Shown here: piece after piece, positions 25,421-35,600 of the stretch
Layout of the letters: each line of letters opens with the position of its first letter
How positions within the stretch are numbered: the first letter of the stretch is position 1
Source of the DNA: Streptomyces sp. YIM 130001
GTDB taxonomy: Bacteria > Actinomycetota > Actinomycetes > Streptomycetales > Streptomycetaceae
DNA length: 64,000 bases
Assembly: GCF_003574445.1 (NCBI RefSeq)
Contig: NZ_KZ984561.1
Span: forward strand, 62,001 to 126,000
Direction: 5' to 3'
Notes under the pieces: generated by a model
Databases searched by the model: none
Told to the model about the DNA's origin: nothing
The model's input: only the letters and a program-made list of their open reading frames with translations
Program-made: the position numbers and the translations under genes

Positions 25421-27072
25421 GGAGTCAGCTCTCCGCCGTACACCTCCTCCGGCGTGGTGTCGCGCAGTTGCCCCTCGAGCAGGACCCAGCGGGTGATGCC
25501 GATGGATTCCAGGAAGGGCACGTCGTGGCTGGCCACGATCAACGCGCCCTCGTAGGAGGCCAATGCCGATGTCAGCTGCCGCACGCTGGCCATGTCCAGA
25601 TTGTTCGTCGGCTCGTCGAGCATCAGGAGCTGCGGGGCCGGCTCGGCGAGCATCAGTGCGGCGAGCGTCGCACGGAAGCGTTCCCCGCCCGACAGCGTCG
25701 CCGCCTGCTGGTCGGCCTTCGCCCCCTTGAACAGGAAGCGGGCGAGGCGGGAGCGGATGCGGTTGTTGGTCGCCTGGGGTGCGAACCGCGCGACGTTCTC
25801 CGCGACGCTCAACTCCTCGTCGAGGACGTCGAGTCGCTGCGGCAGGAATCGCAGCGGAACATGGGTGACGGCGTCGCCCTCCATGGCCTCCAGCTCCCCG
25901 GTGATCGTGCGCAGAAGCGTGGTCTTGCCCGCTCCGTTGCGGCCGACCAGCGCGATCCGCTCGGGCCCACGGAGTTCGAACTCGCCCTCCACCCGCGCCC
26001 CGTAGGCGAGTTGCAGGTTCCGCAGGGTCAGTACGGTCCGGCCGGGCGGCACCGCCGTGTACGGCAGGTCGACATGGATCTCCTCGTCGTCACGTACCGC
26101 GTCCACCGCCTCGTCGAGGCGCTCCTTGGCCTCCGCGAACCGCTCCTCGTGCATGATGCGATGCTTGCCGGCGGACACCTGTGCCTGCCGTTTGCGCTCG
26201 CCCATGACCACCTTGGGCTCACGCTTGGTGTCCCACATCTTCTGGCCGTAGCGCTTGCGCCGGGCCAACTTCACCTGGGCATCGGCCAGTTCGCGCTTCT
26301 GCTTCTTCAGATCCGACTCGGCGACCCGGACCATCCGCTGGGCCGCCTCCTGTTCGGCGGCCAAAGCCTCCTCGTACGCGGACAGGTTGCCCCCGTACCA
26401 GGTGATCTCGCCGGCGCGCAGGTCGGCGATCTGCTCCACCCGCTCCAGGAGCTCACGGTCGTGACTCACCACGACCATCACGCCCGACCATGCCTCGACC
26501 GCCGCGTACAGGCGCCGGCGGGCGCGCAGGTCGAGGTTGTTGGTGGGTTCGTCCAGGAGCAGCACATCGGGGCGGCTCAGGAGCAGCGCGGCCAGGCGGA
26601 GCAACACCGACTCACCGCCGGAGACCTCGCCGATCGTGCGATCGAGGCCGATGTGTCCGAGACCGAGGCTCGACAGTGTGGCCACCGCCCGTTCCTCTAC
26701 GTCCCAGTCGTCGCCCACCGCCGTGAAGTGCTCCTCGCTCGCGTCGCCCGCCTCGATGGCGTGCAACGCCGCACGCGTGTGCGCGATACCGAGCGCCACG
26801 TCGACCCGTAGGGCTGTGTCGAGTGTGATGTTCTGCGGCAGGTACCCGACCTCTCCGGACACCCGGACGGAGCCGGAGGCCGGCGTCAGGTCTCCCGCGA
26901 TGAGCTTCAGGAGGGTCGATTTGCCCGACCCGTTGAGTCCGATCAGGCCGGTCCGTCCCGCCCCGAAGGCGACCTGGAGATCGTCGAAGACCGGAGTGCC
27001 GTCGGGCCATGCGTAGGTGAGGCCGGCGCAGGTGATGGCAGCGGCACCAGAGAAGTTCGGTTGGGTTGTCAT
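25417..27072 (-). CDS. ABC-F family ATPase, probable ribosome-protection antibiotic resistance
   Basis: 551 residues with two ABC cassettes and no membrane segments. First Walker A GLNGSGKST at about 45-53, second GRNGAGKTT near 376-384, both with SGGE signatures (VSGGES and LSGGER) and LLDEPTNNLD Walker B segments. A charged linker rich in Lys and Arg lies between the cassettes, as in antibiotic-resistance ABC-F proteins. This family displaces drugs, including streptogramins, from the ribosome. ATG 27072 was chosen with GAGG upstream; a TTG at 27114 extends the frame. It follows the SnaB-like gene but has its own promoter and about 260 bases of leader, typical of drug-induced attenuation. 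The inferred role is self-protection in a streptogramin producer. Confidence 0.9.
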   Translation of the reverse strand: MTTQPNFSGAAAITCAGLTYAWPDGTPVFDDLQVAFGAGRTGLIGLNGSGKSTLLKLIAGDLTPASGSVRVSGEVGYLPQNITLDTALRVDVALGIAHTRAALHAIEAGDASEEHFTAVGDDWDVEERAVATLSSLGLGHIGLDRTIGEVSGGESVLLRLAALLLSRPDVLLLDEPTNNLDLRARRRLYAAVEAWSGVMVVVSHDRELLERVEQIADLRAGEITWYGGNLSAYEEALAAEQEAAQRMVRVAESDLKKQKRELADAQVKLARRKRYGQKMWDTKREPKVVMGERKRQAQVSAGKHRIMHEERFAEAKERLDEAVDAVRDDEEIHVDLPYTAVPPGRTVLTLRNLQLAYGARVEGEFELRGPERIALVGRNGAGKTTLLRTITGELEAMEGDAVTHVPLRFLPQRLDVLDEELSVAENVARFAPQATNNRIRSRLARFLFKGAKADQQAATLSGGERFRATLAALMLAEPAPQLLMLDEPTNNLDMASVRQLTSALASYEGALIVASHDVPFLESIGITRWVLLEGQLRDTTPEEVYGGELTP

Positions 27073-27172
27073 GGGGGCCTCGCGATGGCTCGATGCGAAC
27101 GTGTAAAAGGACAACGCGTTCGAGGCACCGGACGGGCGCGACAGCGACGGGGGGAGGTGCTCGGATTCCGGG

Positions 27173-27199
27173 CCGGTGTCCCTGGAAGGGGATCACCGG
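27173..27199 (-). promoter_or_regulatory. Hairpin in the ABC-F leader
   Basis: CCGGTG and CACCGG arms (27173-27178 and 27194-27199), with an inner TCCC/GGGA stem and a 6-base loop, lie in the transcribed leader about 100 bases before the ABC-F start. No U-run follows on the coding strand. It could be part of an attenuator. Confidence 0.4.
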
Positions 27200-27291
27200 G
27201 CGAAGACGGCACGTGACGTCGAGGTCGCACACAACGCACGCAGTGCCGAACGAGCGGCATGAGCTGCGTGACGCGAGAGTGCCTCAGGACC

Positions 27292-27303
27292 TCAGACGAG
27301 CAA
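27292..27303 (-). CDS. Possible three-codon leader peptide (M-L-V) of the ABC-F gene
   Basis: On the minus strand AGGAG (27311-27315) is followed seven bases later by TTG CTC GTC TGA, giving fMet-Leu-Val-stop. It lies about 30 bases after the predicted transcription start and about 220 bases before the ABC-F gene. Very short leader ORFs control some ABC-F resistance genes by drug-dependent ribosome stalling. This reading rests on spacing alone and is tentative. Confidence 0.3.
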   Translation of the reverse strand: MLV

Positions 27304-27336
27304 CGTCCCACTCCTATCGAAGACAACAGAACCGTT

Positions 27337-27347
27337 ATACACCGTAT
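27337..27347. promoter_or_regulatory. Short dyad over the ABC-F -10 box (candidate repressor operator)
   Basis: ATAC-ACC-GTAT is a perfect 4-bp inverted repeat that overlaps the predicted -10 hexamer. From memory it resembles the GTAC-N3-GTAC dyads bound by the TetR-family Pip regulator in the pristinamycin-inducible ptr promoter. A repressor that responds to the drug is inferred. Confidence 0.35.
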
Positions 27348-27369
27348 GGTGACGCGCAGGAGTTGTCAA
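27341..27369 (-). promoter_or_regulatory. Sigma-70-type promoter of the ABC-F gene
   Basis: On the minus strand a perfect TTGACA -35 box (27364-27369) is separated by 17 bp from TACGGT (27341-27346), which fits TANNNT. Transcription would begin near 27334, leaving a leader of about 260 bases. The 434-bp gap 27073-27506 otherwise holds only this leader and a short repeat. Confidence 0.6.
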
Positions 27370-27470
27370 CGCACACCTCTCGATCCGAATTGCACGGCCT
27401 CTCCCCCACAGGAGACCTGTCCTCCCCGTCCGGCACCACCCCAGCACCGGACGTGGGAGAACTTCCCGGG

Positions 27471-27502
27471 CTCGGACGCTCGGACGCTCGGACACTCGGG
27501 GC
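27471..27502. repeat. 8-bp tandem repeat, about four degenerate copies
   Basis: CTCGGACG, CTCGGACG, CTCGGACA and CTCGGGGC follow each other directly, just after the end of the SnaB-like gene and upstream of the ABC-F promoter. No function is apparent. Confidence 0.6.
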
Positions 27503-27506
27503 GCCC

Positions 27507-28337
27507 TCACACTCCGCCGACGGCATACCGGCTCGCCGGGCGCTCCAGCCCCAGCCGCTCACGCAGAGTAACGAACGTGCCGTCGGTGCGGCCCCCCGCG
27601 GGGGCGCACCTGGTGAGAAACGGGTCATGCGCACCCTCCAGCGTGACGACGATCCCGTCGGCGTCCGACGCGGCCGGCAGCGCTCCGGCATCGGCCTCGC
27701 CCGGCAAGCCGACGAGAATCCGGGCACCGGGCGCCTCGGCCCGTACTCCGGGCACATCCCGCGGGTCATCGAGCAGGACGAGGTCGGCGTCCGCGGCGAG
27801 CGCGGGGCCGTGCACCGCGACGACCGGGTGGCCCTGTGGCGGGCGGGCGACGTTGAGCGGGCCGGCCACGTCGAAGTGGCGCCCGTGGTGGTCGAGTCGG
27901 TGGATGGTGTCCAGCCGCCAGTACAGACCGTCGGCGCGGTCGTGGACGTAGGCGTCGTCGTCGAAGCTGTCCCACAGGCCGCGGGCGATCTCGATCGTCT
28001 CGGCCGTCCGGCCCTCGTCGTCGGCGGTGCCCGCGAGCCAGCCGATGCGGCCCCGGCCGAGGTGGTCCAGGGAGGCGACGATCCGGGCCACGTGGTAGGG
28101 CGCCTGGTCGGCGGGGAACGGCGAGACGATCAGTCCGATGTGCTCGGTACGGGCGGCGAGCGCGGCGACCAGGGTCGTCGTCTCGAAGCGGGACTGTCGG
28201 CCCGCCGCCCCGGTGTCGTCCAGGAGCAGTGCGTCGAGGCCCGCGGCCTCCGCGGCCCGCGCCACGGCGGTGAGCCCGTCGAGTGTGGTGTCGGCGCCGT
28301 TCGTGGTGACCCGGCCGACGAGTGCGGGGGCGCTCAT
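27507..28337 (-). CDS. snaB: SnaB-like FMN-dependent (luciferase-like) oxidoreductase subunit
   Basis: 276 residues of the luciferase-like monooxygenase fold (ARTEHIGLIVSPFPADQAPYH; LDHLGRGRIGWLAGT; WRLDTIHRLDHHGRHFDV). It is much shorter than ordinary members and lacks the full C-terminal part. From memory the size and pairing match SnaB (277 residues), the small subunit of pristinamycin IIA synthase, which with SnaA oxidises the proline residue of pristinamycin IIB to dehydroproline. Overlaps the snaA-like stop by ATGA (28334-28337). The symbol is a similarity call; no streptogramin A polyketide gene is visible in the window, so another substrate is possible. Confidence 0.7.
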   Translation of the reverse strand: MSAPALVGRVTTNGADTTLDGLTAVARAAEAAGLDALLLDDTGAAGRQSRFETTTLVAALAARTEHIGLIVSPFPADQAPYHVARIVASLDHLGRGRIGWLAGTADDEGRTAETIEIARGLWDSFDDDAYVHDRADGLYWRLDTIHRLDHHGRHFDVAGPLNVARPPQGHPVVAVHGPALAADADLVLLDDPRDVPGVRAEAPGARILVGLPGEADAGALPAASDADGIVVTLEGAHDPFLTRCAPAGGRTDGTFVTLRERLGLERPASRYAVGGV

Positions 28338-29623
28338 GCGGTCGCTCCTTTTGCGGTGAGGACGGCCGCCGGCTGACCCGGGGTGTCCAGGCCGAGGTTC
28401 TCGCGCAGCGTGCTGCCCTCGTACGACGACCGGTACAGGCCTCGGCGCTGCAGCTCGGGGATCACGTGGTCGACGAAGTCGTCGGCGGAGCCCGGCAGGT
28501 ACGGGAAGTCGATGTTGAAGCCGTCGGCTCCGCGTCCGGTGAACCAGCTCTCCATGTGATCGGCGAGCTGCTCGGGCGTACCGACGACTATGTCGCCCAT
28601 CAGCCGCAGGGCGAGCTCCCGGATGGACAGGTTCTCGCGCCGGGCGAGCCCCACCAGGCGCTCGGTCGTCGACTGGGACTGATTGGTGTACGGGATGTCG
28701 GGCACCGGGCCGTCGATCGGGTGCGCGCTCAGGTCGATGCCACCGAGGAAGTCCTGCAGGGTCCGCAGCGCGACATGGTCGTGGGTGAGGTCCTGGAGCT
28801 CCTGCAGGCGCTGCCGTGCCTCGGCCTCGGTGGCGGCGACGATCGGTGCGAGGGTCGGCCAGACGAGGACCTTGTCCGGATCGCGTCCCTGGCCGGACAC
28901 CCGCTTCTTCAGGTCGCTGTAGAAGTCCTGGGCGTCGGGGAGCGTGTTGTGCCGGGTGAAGATCACCTCGGCGTGACGGGCGGCGAACTCCCGCCCCACG
29001 GGCGAGGATCCGGCTTGGATGATCACCGGTCGGCCCTGCGGCGGGCGGGCGATGTCCAGCGGCCCTTCGACGGCGAAGTGCGTGCCGTGGTGGGCGATCG
29101 GACGCTCGCCGCTGTCCCAGAGCTGCTTGACGACGTCGATGAACTCCTCGGCCCGCTGATAGCGCAGGCCGTGCTCGAGGTGCTCGGGAAAGCCGAAGTT
29201 CGCGGACTCCCAGGGAGCGGCGGAGGTGACGACGTTCCAGCCGGCCCGCCCGCCGCTGAGATGGTCGAGGGACGCGAACCGGCGGGCGACGTGGGCCGGT
29301 TCGTTGTACGTGGTCGTCGCGGTGGCGCACAGGCCGATGTGTTCCGTGGCGGCGGCGTACGCGGCGAGCAGTGTCAGCGGCTCGAAGTGCTCGGTGCGCG
29401 ACGTACGGCACAGCGAATCGAGCCGGGTGCCCCACACAGCGACGATGTCGGCGATGAACACCGCGTCGAACAGCCCGCGTTCCAGGGTCCTGGCGTTCTT
29501 CTTGTGGGCCTCGAAGTCGAGTTGGGCGTCCGCCTGGGTGGAGGGATGACGCCAGGCGGCGACGTGGCCGCCCGGGCCGTCGATGATGCCGGCGAGGGTG
29601 ATGCGCCGGCGAGGGGTGGTCAT
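28334..29623 (-). CDS. snaA: SnaA-like FMN-dependent monooxygenase (NtaA/SnaA/DszA family)
   Basis: 429 residues, NtaA/SnaA/DszA subgroup of luciferase-like monooxygenases. Seen: AWRHPSTQADAQLDFEAHKKNARTLE-type N-terminus, FDAVFIAD, RFASLDHLSGGRAGWNVVTS, GRPVIIQAGSSPVG and a C-terminal FVDHVIPELQRRGLYR. These enzymes use FMNH2 from a separate reductase. It starts 36 bp after the end of the upstream NRPS gene and overlaps the SnaB-like gene by ATGA. The tandem long/short pair is the arrangement of pristinamycin IIA synthase. The inferred role is late oxidation of a streptogramin A or of the product of the neighbouring NRPS; the flavin reductase is not in the window. Confidence 0.75.
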   Translation of the reverse strand: MTTPRRRITLAGIIDGPGGHVAAWRHPSTQADAQLDFEAHKKNARTLERGLFDAVFIADIVAVWGTRLDSLCRTSRTEHFEPLTLLAAYAAATEHIGLCATATTTYNEPAHVARRFASLDHLSGGRAGWNVVTSAAPWESANFGFPEHLEHGLRYQRAEEFIDVVKQLWDSGERPIAHHGTHFAVEGPLDIARPPQGRPVIIQAGSSPVGREFAARHAEVIFTRHNTLPDAQDFYSDLKKRVSGQGRDPDKVLVWPTLAPIVAATEAEARQRLQELQDLTHDHVALRTLQDFLGGIDLSAHPIDGPVPDIPYTNQSQSTTERLVGLARRENLSIRELALRLMGDIVVGTPEQLADHMESWFTGRGADGFNIDFPYLPGSADDFVDHVIPELQRRGLYRSSYEGSTLRENLGLDTPGQPAAVLTAKGATA

Positions 29624-29659
29624 GTCTGGTGGTCTCCTCGATGCTCGGTGCGATCGCCG

Positions 29660-32600
29660 TCAGTGTCGGACGGCCGATGCCAGGATCCGGGCGAGCCCGC
29701 GCACGTTGGTTCCGGTCAGCATCGTCACGTGGTTGCCCGGGACGACACGGATGGCCAGATCCTCGACGTGGTCCTCCCAGCCCAGTCCGGCCCGTGCGTG
29801 GAAGCGGTCGCTCTCGTCGTAGTCGGTGCCGCGGCCGAATCCGGCGTCTCCGGCTCGCAGCACGGCCACCGGCCCCGCGTACGGACCGGGCAGATAGCGC
29901 TGCACCGCCTCGACGCTGTCGCGCATGAGCGCGACCGGGTCACCGCCGCCGTCGTTGCGCAGCCAGTCGGCGATCTGGGCGAGCTCGGTCAGGTAGCCGG
30001 CGGAGCTGTCCGGGTCGGTGATGCCGGAGGCCGGCTCCGCCCCGGCGGCGGTGTCCGCGGGACCCGCGCCGGGGCCTTCCGCGTCCGGGGCCGGGGTACG
30101 GCCTTCCGCGACGGCGCGCAGTTGGTTGGCGAAGGAGCCGTCGGCGTCGGCATCGGTGAGCTCGCCGTCCGGGGCGCCCGCGTCGACCATCACGACCAGC
30201 GGTGGGCGGTAGCCCTCCGCGGCGATCTGCCGGGCCATCTCGTAGGCGATGACACCGCCTCCGGAGAATCCGCCCAGGACGATCCGTTCACCTGCGTCCA
30301 GAAGGCGGCGCAGTGCCTGGAGGTAGTGCTCGGCGAGTTGCTCGGCCGTCCGGTGCTCCGGCTCCGGGTCGTTGACCCGTGGGTCGCGGATGCCGACCAG
30401 GGCCTCGGGGCCCTCGTACGAGTGGGCGAGCTGCGCGTAGCAGGCGACTTGGCCCCCGGGCGGGTGCACGAGGTAGATGGTGCCGGCGCCGGGATCCGTG
30501 GCGGGACGCAGCGGTACCAGGACGTCGCCGGAACCGGTGCTGTCGGCGTCCGCCGGCTCCTGGGTGAGCAGGTGGGCGAGCTCACCGGCCCTGGGATGGC
30601 TGAGGAGTTCGTCGAGACGCACGGTGCGGCCGGAGCGCACGTTGATCTCCCGCAGCAGCCGCATCGCCAGGAGCGAGTGACCGCCCGCCTCGAAGAAGTG
30701 CACACCCGGGTCGGTGACGTCGGCGGCGAAGACGGCCCGCCAGGCCTCTTGCACCACCTGGGTCTGCGGTCCATCGGGCCAGGTGACTTCGGCGCCCGCG
30801 GAGTCGGTCGCGGGCTCCGCACGGACCGCCATCCGCGGCTGGTCCGCCGCGGGCAGGCGGGTGAGGATGTCGCCGACGGTCGTCGGACCGTCGGCGGTGT
30901 CGGGCAGCTCGCGCAGCAGCCGGGCGCACTGGTCGACGAGCATGGCGGTGTCGGCCGCGGCGATCCGGCCTCGGTCGTGTACCGCGGTCAGGACCAGGCT
31001 GCCGTCCACGTCACGGAAGGCGAGGAGGGTGACGGGGAAGGCGGTCTGGGACCCGGCCGCCTCGGGGAGGCCGACGCGGATGCCGTGCTCGGCGAGCGTG
31101 GTGTCCAGTTCCTCGGAGGAGCGCGGGTAGTTCTCGAAGACGATCAGGCTCTCGACGAGCTTCTCGTCCGCCCTGCGTCCGCTCCACTCGTGGATCTGAC
31201 CGGTCGAAACCCACTCGTACGCGGCCATGTCGAGGGCGTGGTCGCGCAGTTCGGTGAGCAGCTCGGGGACGGTGTGCGCCGGATCGACCTCGATGGTCAT
31301 GGGCAGCGAGTTCATCAGCAGGCCGGGAAGCCGCTCGACGGAGTCGAGGGCGATACCGCGGCCGGACACGGTGACTCCGAACCCGACGGGCGCCGTGTCC
31401 TCTCCCCCGCCCGCCCGGTACAACAGCATGGCCCATACCGCCTGCAGGGCACTGGACTCGGTGGTCGCGTGGCCGGCCGCCCAGACCCGCAGCCGGTCGG
31501 CCTCCGCACGGCTGAGCCGTACCTCCGCGCGGCCCCAGCCGCTCTGGCCGGTCGGTGGGCCATCCTGGGCGGGCCGTACGAGCGGTGTGGTGGCCGGTAC
31601 CGCCGCCGACCAGAAGTCCCGAGCCGGGGCCGTGTCCTGCTCGGCCAGCCAGCGGGAGTAGTCACGGATGTCGGGACGCCGCTCGTCGCCGGCCAGGACG
31701 CCGTCGGTGAAGTAGGCCCGGTAGAACTCCTGCAGCAGCACGGACACGCTCCAGCCGTCCAGAAGCACGTGGTGGAAGGTGACCAGGACACGGGTCGACG
31801 GGGCGCCGTCCGCTTCGCCGCCGTGATCCGCACCCACGACGCCCTCGTCGTCGAGGAGGGTCGCCCGCAGCAGTCCCGGCTCGCGCAGGTCGAAGCCGCG
31901 CAGCCGGTCCTGCTCCTTCAGCTCGTCCCAGTCGACGGAGCCGGCCGGGTGGCGGACGACCTCCGCGGTGACCTCGTCGTGCAGGACCAGGCACGGCGCT
32001 TCCTCCCATTCGAACGCCGCCCGCAGCACGGTCTCGCGGTCGAACACGGATTGCCAGGCCGCCTTGAACCGGTCGGTGTCCAGCGGGCCGTGCCAGCGCC
32101 AGAACAGCTGCTCCACATAGCGGCCACTGCCGGAGTGGGCCAGCGCGTCGAGGAGCAGGCCGTTCTGCTGGGGTGTCACGGGCACCCGCTCCTGCCTGTC
32201 GGCCGGGACGTCCGCGCCGCCGGGCACCGGCAGTTCGCGGGCACCGGGCCGACCGTTCGGGCGCGCCGGGGCGGCCGGTGCGCCGGGGGCCGTGATCTCG
32301 GCCGCGGACACCGCGTCCGGGTCCGTGCCCGCGAGCGTCGCGAGCACCCAGCTCATCTGGTCCACGAGCGCCTCGACAGCGCTCTCGTCGACACCGTCCG
32401 CGGGGCTGGGCACCCAGGTGAGTCCCATACGCAGCCGGCCGCCGTGGACGATGCCGTACACCTCGATGCCGTAGACCCGCTCGCAGCGTGCCGAGTGTTC
32501 ACGGGGAATGGGGCGGCCGGACATGGTGAAGCCGCCGTTCGCGGTCAACTGGTCCGCCTGGCCGTAGTAGTTGAAGCAGGCCAGCGCGGCCGGCAGGTCG

Positions 32601-35600
32601 CGCAGCGCGGTACGCAGACCGGGATCGGAGGAGAACTCACGGCAGGCACCGAAGCCGACGCCGCCGTCCGGTACGGCGGTCAGGTCGTCGGCGACCTGGG
32701 CGAGCCAGTGCTCCGGGTCCAGAGCGCGGTCGGCGGCCAGGACCACCGGGTGGATGGAGGTGAACCATCCCACCGTGCGGAACAGATCGTCGCGCCCGTG
32801 CCGGCCGTGGGTCTCCACATCGAAGGTCACCTGCCGCGTACCGCGCCACCGGGCGAGGGCGTGGGCGAACGCACCGGTCATCACCTGGTGGACCTGGAGA
32901 CCGAGCCGGCGCGGCAGCGGGCCGATCAGCCGAGTGGTTGCTTCGGGGTCGAGGGAGAACTCGACCCGGCGGATATCCCGCTCATCGGGTGCCGGCAGGG
33001 TGAGCAGCAGACTCTGTATCCCGCCCCTCGCTGCGGCCAGGGCACGCCAGTAGCCGGCCTCACCCTCGCGTTCGGCGACCGCGGGAAGAGAGGCCACCCA
33101 CTCCTCGTACCGGCACGCCTCCTGGGGCAGGGAGGGCAGCGCACCGCCGGCCAGGGAAGCCAGCGCGTGCTCCAGGTCCTCGAGGAGGATCCGCCAGGAG
33201 ACGCCGTCGACGACCAGGTGGTGGACGACGAGGAGCAGCAGGCCGTGGCTCTCGGGCTGCCGGCTGTCGTGGGCGAGCAGGGCGCGGACGTGAACTCCCT
33301 TGAGGGGGTCGAGACTTCGCTCCACCTCTTCCAGGGCCTCGTCGAGTTCGGTGTCGTCGGCGATGTCGCGTTCACGCAGGACGTCACGGGGGTCGTAGGC
33401 GGCGAACGGCGCGTCCGCGGCCATCCGCCCCTCGGCGAAGTCGCCGTGCGCGTCCGCCGTGAAACGTGCGCTCAGCGCGGGATGCGCGGCGACGACGGCC
33501 TGCAGGGCGAGTCGCAGCACGGTGGGGTCGACCGGGGCGTTGAGTTCCAGGAGCACCGACTGGTTCCACTGATGCAGATCCGTCTTGATGTGCCGGAAGA
33601 ACCAGGACTGCACCGGTGCGAGCGGCGACACGTCACCACCCCGGGCCGCGGCGGCCGGCGCACCGGGCGTGGGCGCGGATACGGCGTCGGCCGGTGGAGT
33701 GGTGCCGGCGTCCAGGTGCGCGGCGAGGTCGGCCAGCACCGGGTGGCGGTAGATCTCGCGCATGGCGAGGGTGAAGCCCGCGCGGCGCAGCCGGGAGACC
33801 ATCTGCATGGCGAGGATGGAGTCGCCCCCGGCCTCGAAGAACTGCGCGTCGTCGCCCGTCTCCCCCAGCAGCTCCGTCCAGACGCTGCGCACGGCGGGCA
33901 GTGAGCTCCGGACAGCCGGTCCCGGTACGGAAGTCGAGGGTACGGCGGCCTTCTGGTCCGCCGCCTCGGTCACCTCGGCCGCTCGGCCCTGATCCGCCGC
34001 TTCGGCCTGCTTTGGCGGTGCGGCCACGGTTTCGGTGACCTGGCCACCACCTGCCACCAGCTGGTCCAGGGCCCGGCGGTCGGTCTTCCCGTTCGGCAGG
34101 ACGGGGATCCTGGGAACCAGGTGGAAGATCGCGGGGACCATGTGAGCTGGCAGCAACGGCCCGAGAGCCGCGCGCAGACGGGCCGGCTCGTCCCGTGTCA
34201 CCACATGGGCCACGATCTGCAGGCTGCCCCGGGCGTGGCGGGACACCTGGACCGAGGCGTCCGTGACGGCCGGCAGCGACATCAACGCCGCACGGACCTC
34301 GCCGAGTTCGACGCGGTTTCCGTTGATCTTCACCTGGTCGTCGATGCGGCCCAGGTGGGCGAGGACGCCGCCCGGCAGAAGCCGGACCAGGTCGCCGGTG
34401 CCGTACACGGTCTCGCTGCGCCCGCCCAGTTCGAGGGTGCGGTAGCGCTCCGCGGTGCGTTCCGGGTCACCGACGTAGCCGTCGGACACCGTGCCGCCCC
34501 CGATCCACAGTTCGCCCGGGGCGCCCGGAGGCACTTCACGCAGCGATGCGTCGAGCACATGGCAGCGGATGTTGTCGAAGGGCACTCCGATAGGCACGTC
34601 ACCGCGGCGCGTCCAGAAGGAGCTGTCGCCACGGCCCCAGGAGAAGACCGTGGAGTAGGACGTCTCGGTCGGCCCGTAGGCGTTGTGCAGCCGGGCCGGG
34701 TGCGCTGCCTCGAAGGCGACACGCAGTTCGTTGGGGAGGGACTCGCCGGTCGAAACGACCGTCCGCAGAGTGCGGTTGGCCGTGAATCCCTCGGCTTCCA
34801 GCAGCAGGCGCAGCTGTGAGGGGACTGCGTGCAGCAGGGTGACGCCGTGCTGTTCCAGGGTCTCGGCCAGCAGGTCAGGGTCGCGTTCGGCGTCCGGCGG
34901 CGCCACGACCAGACGGGCTCCCGCCACGAGCGGTACGAGCATCTCGTGGGCGCCGACGTCGAAGGTGAAGGGTGCTTTGAGCAGCATCGCGTCGTCCGGG
35001 CCGATGCCGAAGTGCCGTACGGCGGCGAGGGCGTCGGTGACCAGGGCGCGGTGGCTGAGCTGGACCCCCTTGGGGGTGCCGGTCGAACCGGACGTGTACA
35101 GGACGTGCAGCGCGTCGGCGGGCGTGGGGCCCGGCGTGGGCGCCGCGCCGGAGCGGGGCAGATCGGCCGGCTGAACCTGGTCGAGGTCCGCCGGGCAGGC
35201 CGCCGCGATGTCGGGGGCCACGATCGCGAGCCGCATCCCGCTGCTGTCGACGATGTGGCGGCGCCGCGCCTCGGGGTGGGCGGCGTCCAGCGGCACGTAC
35301 GCGGCGCCGGCGCGCAGGATCCCGAGCATCACGGCGACGGCCTCGTCGCTGCGGGGCAGCATGACGCCGACCCGGTCGCCCGCGCGCACACCGCGGGCCG
35401 CGAGACCGGCGGCGTATCCCTCGATACGTGCGTCCAGTTCCCGGCGGGTCCAGCGGCGGTCGCCGAACTCGACGGCGACCGCGTCCGGACGGGTCCGTGC
35501 CACGCCACGGATCAGGGTGTCGATGTCCGTGTCCTCGAAGGGGCGGTCGGTGGCGTTGAGGAAGTCGAGCGTGGTGCGGGCACGCGGCCCGATCCCGTCG

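Noticed and set aside
27069..27326. 85-codon minus-strand frame in the ABC-F leader (TTG start)
   Set aside because: Arg/Pro-rich text without similarity, starting about eight bases after the predicted transcript start with no ribosome site. The three-codon ORF has better spacing.
27471..27502. CRISPR-like array
   Set aside because: The units are only 8 bp and directly adjacent with no spacers; it is a simple tandem repeat.
28322..33904. Open frame of 1860 codons on the plus strand opposite the C-A-T-E-C-T-TE NRPS
   Set aside because: Its protein is a low-complexity run of G, R, V, A, Q and E without domains. The minus strand encodes clear NRPS motifs, and such shadows are normal in GC-rich DNA.
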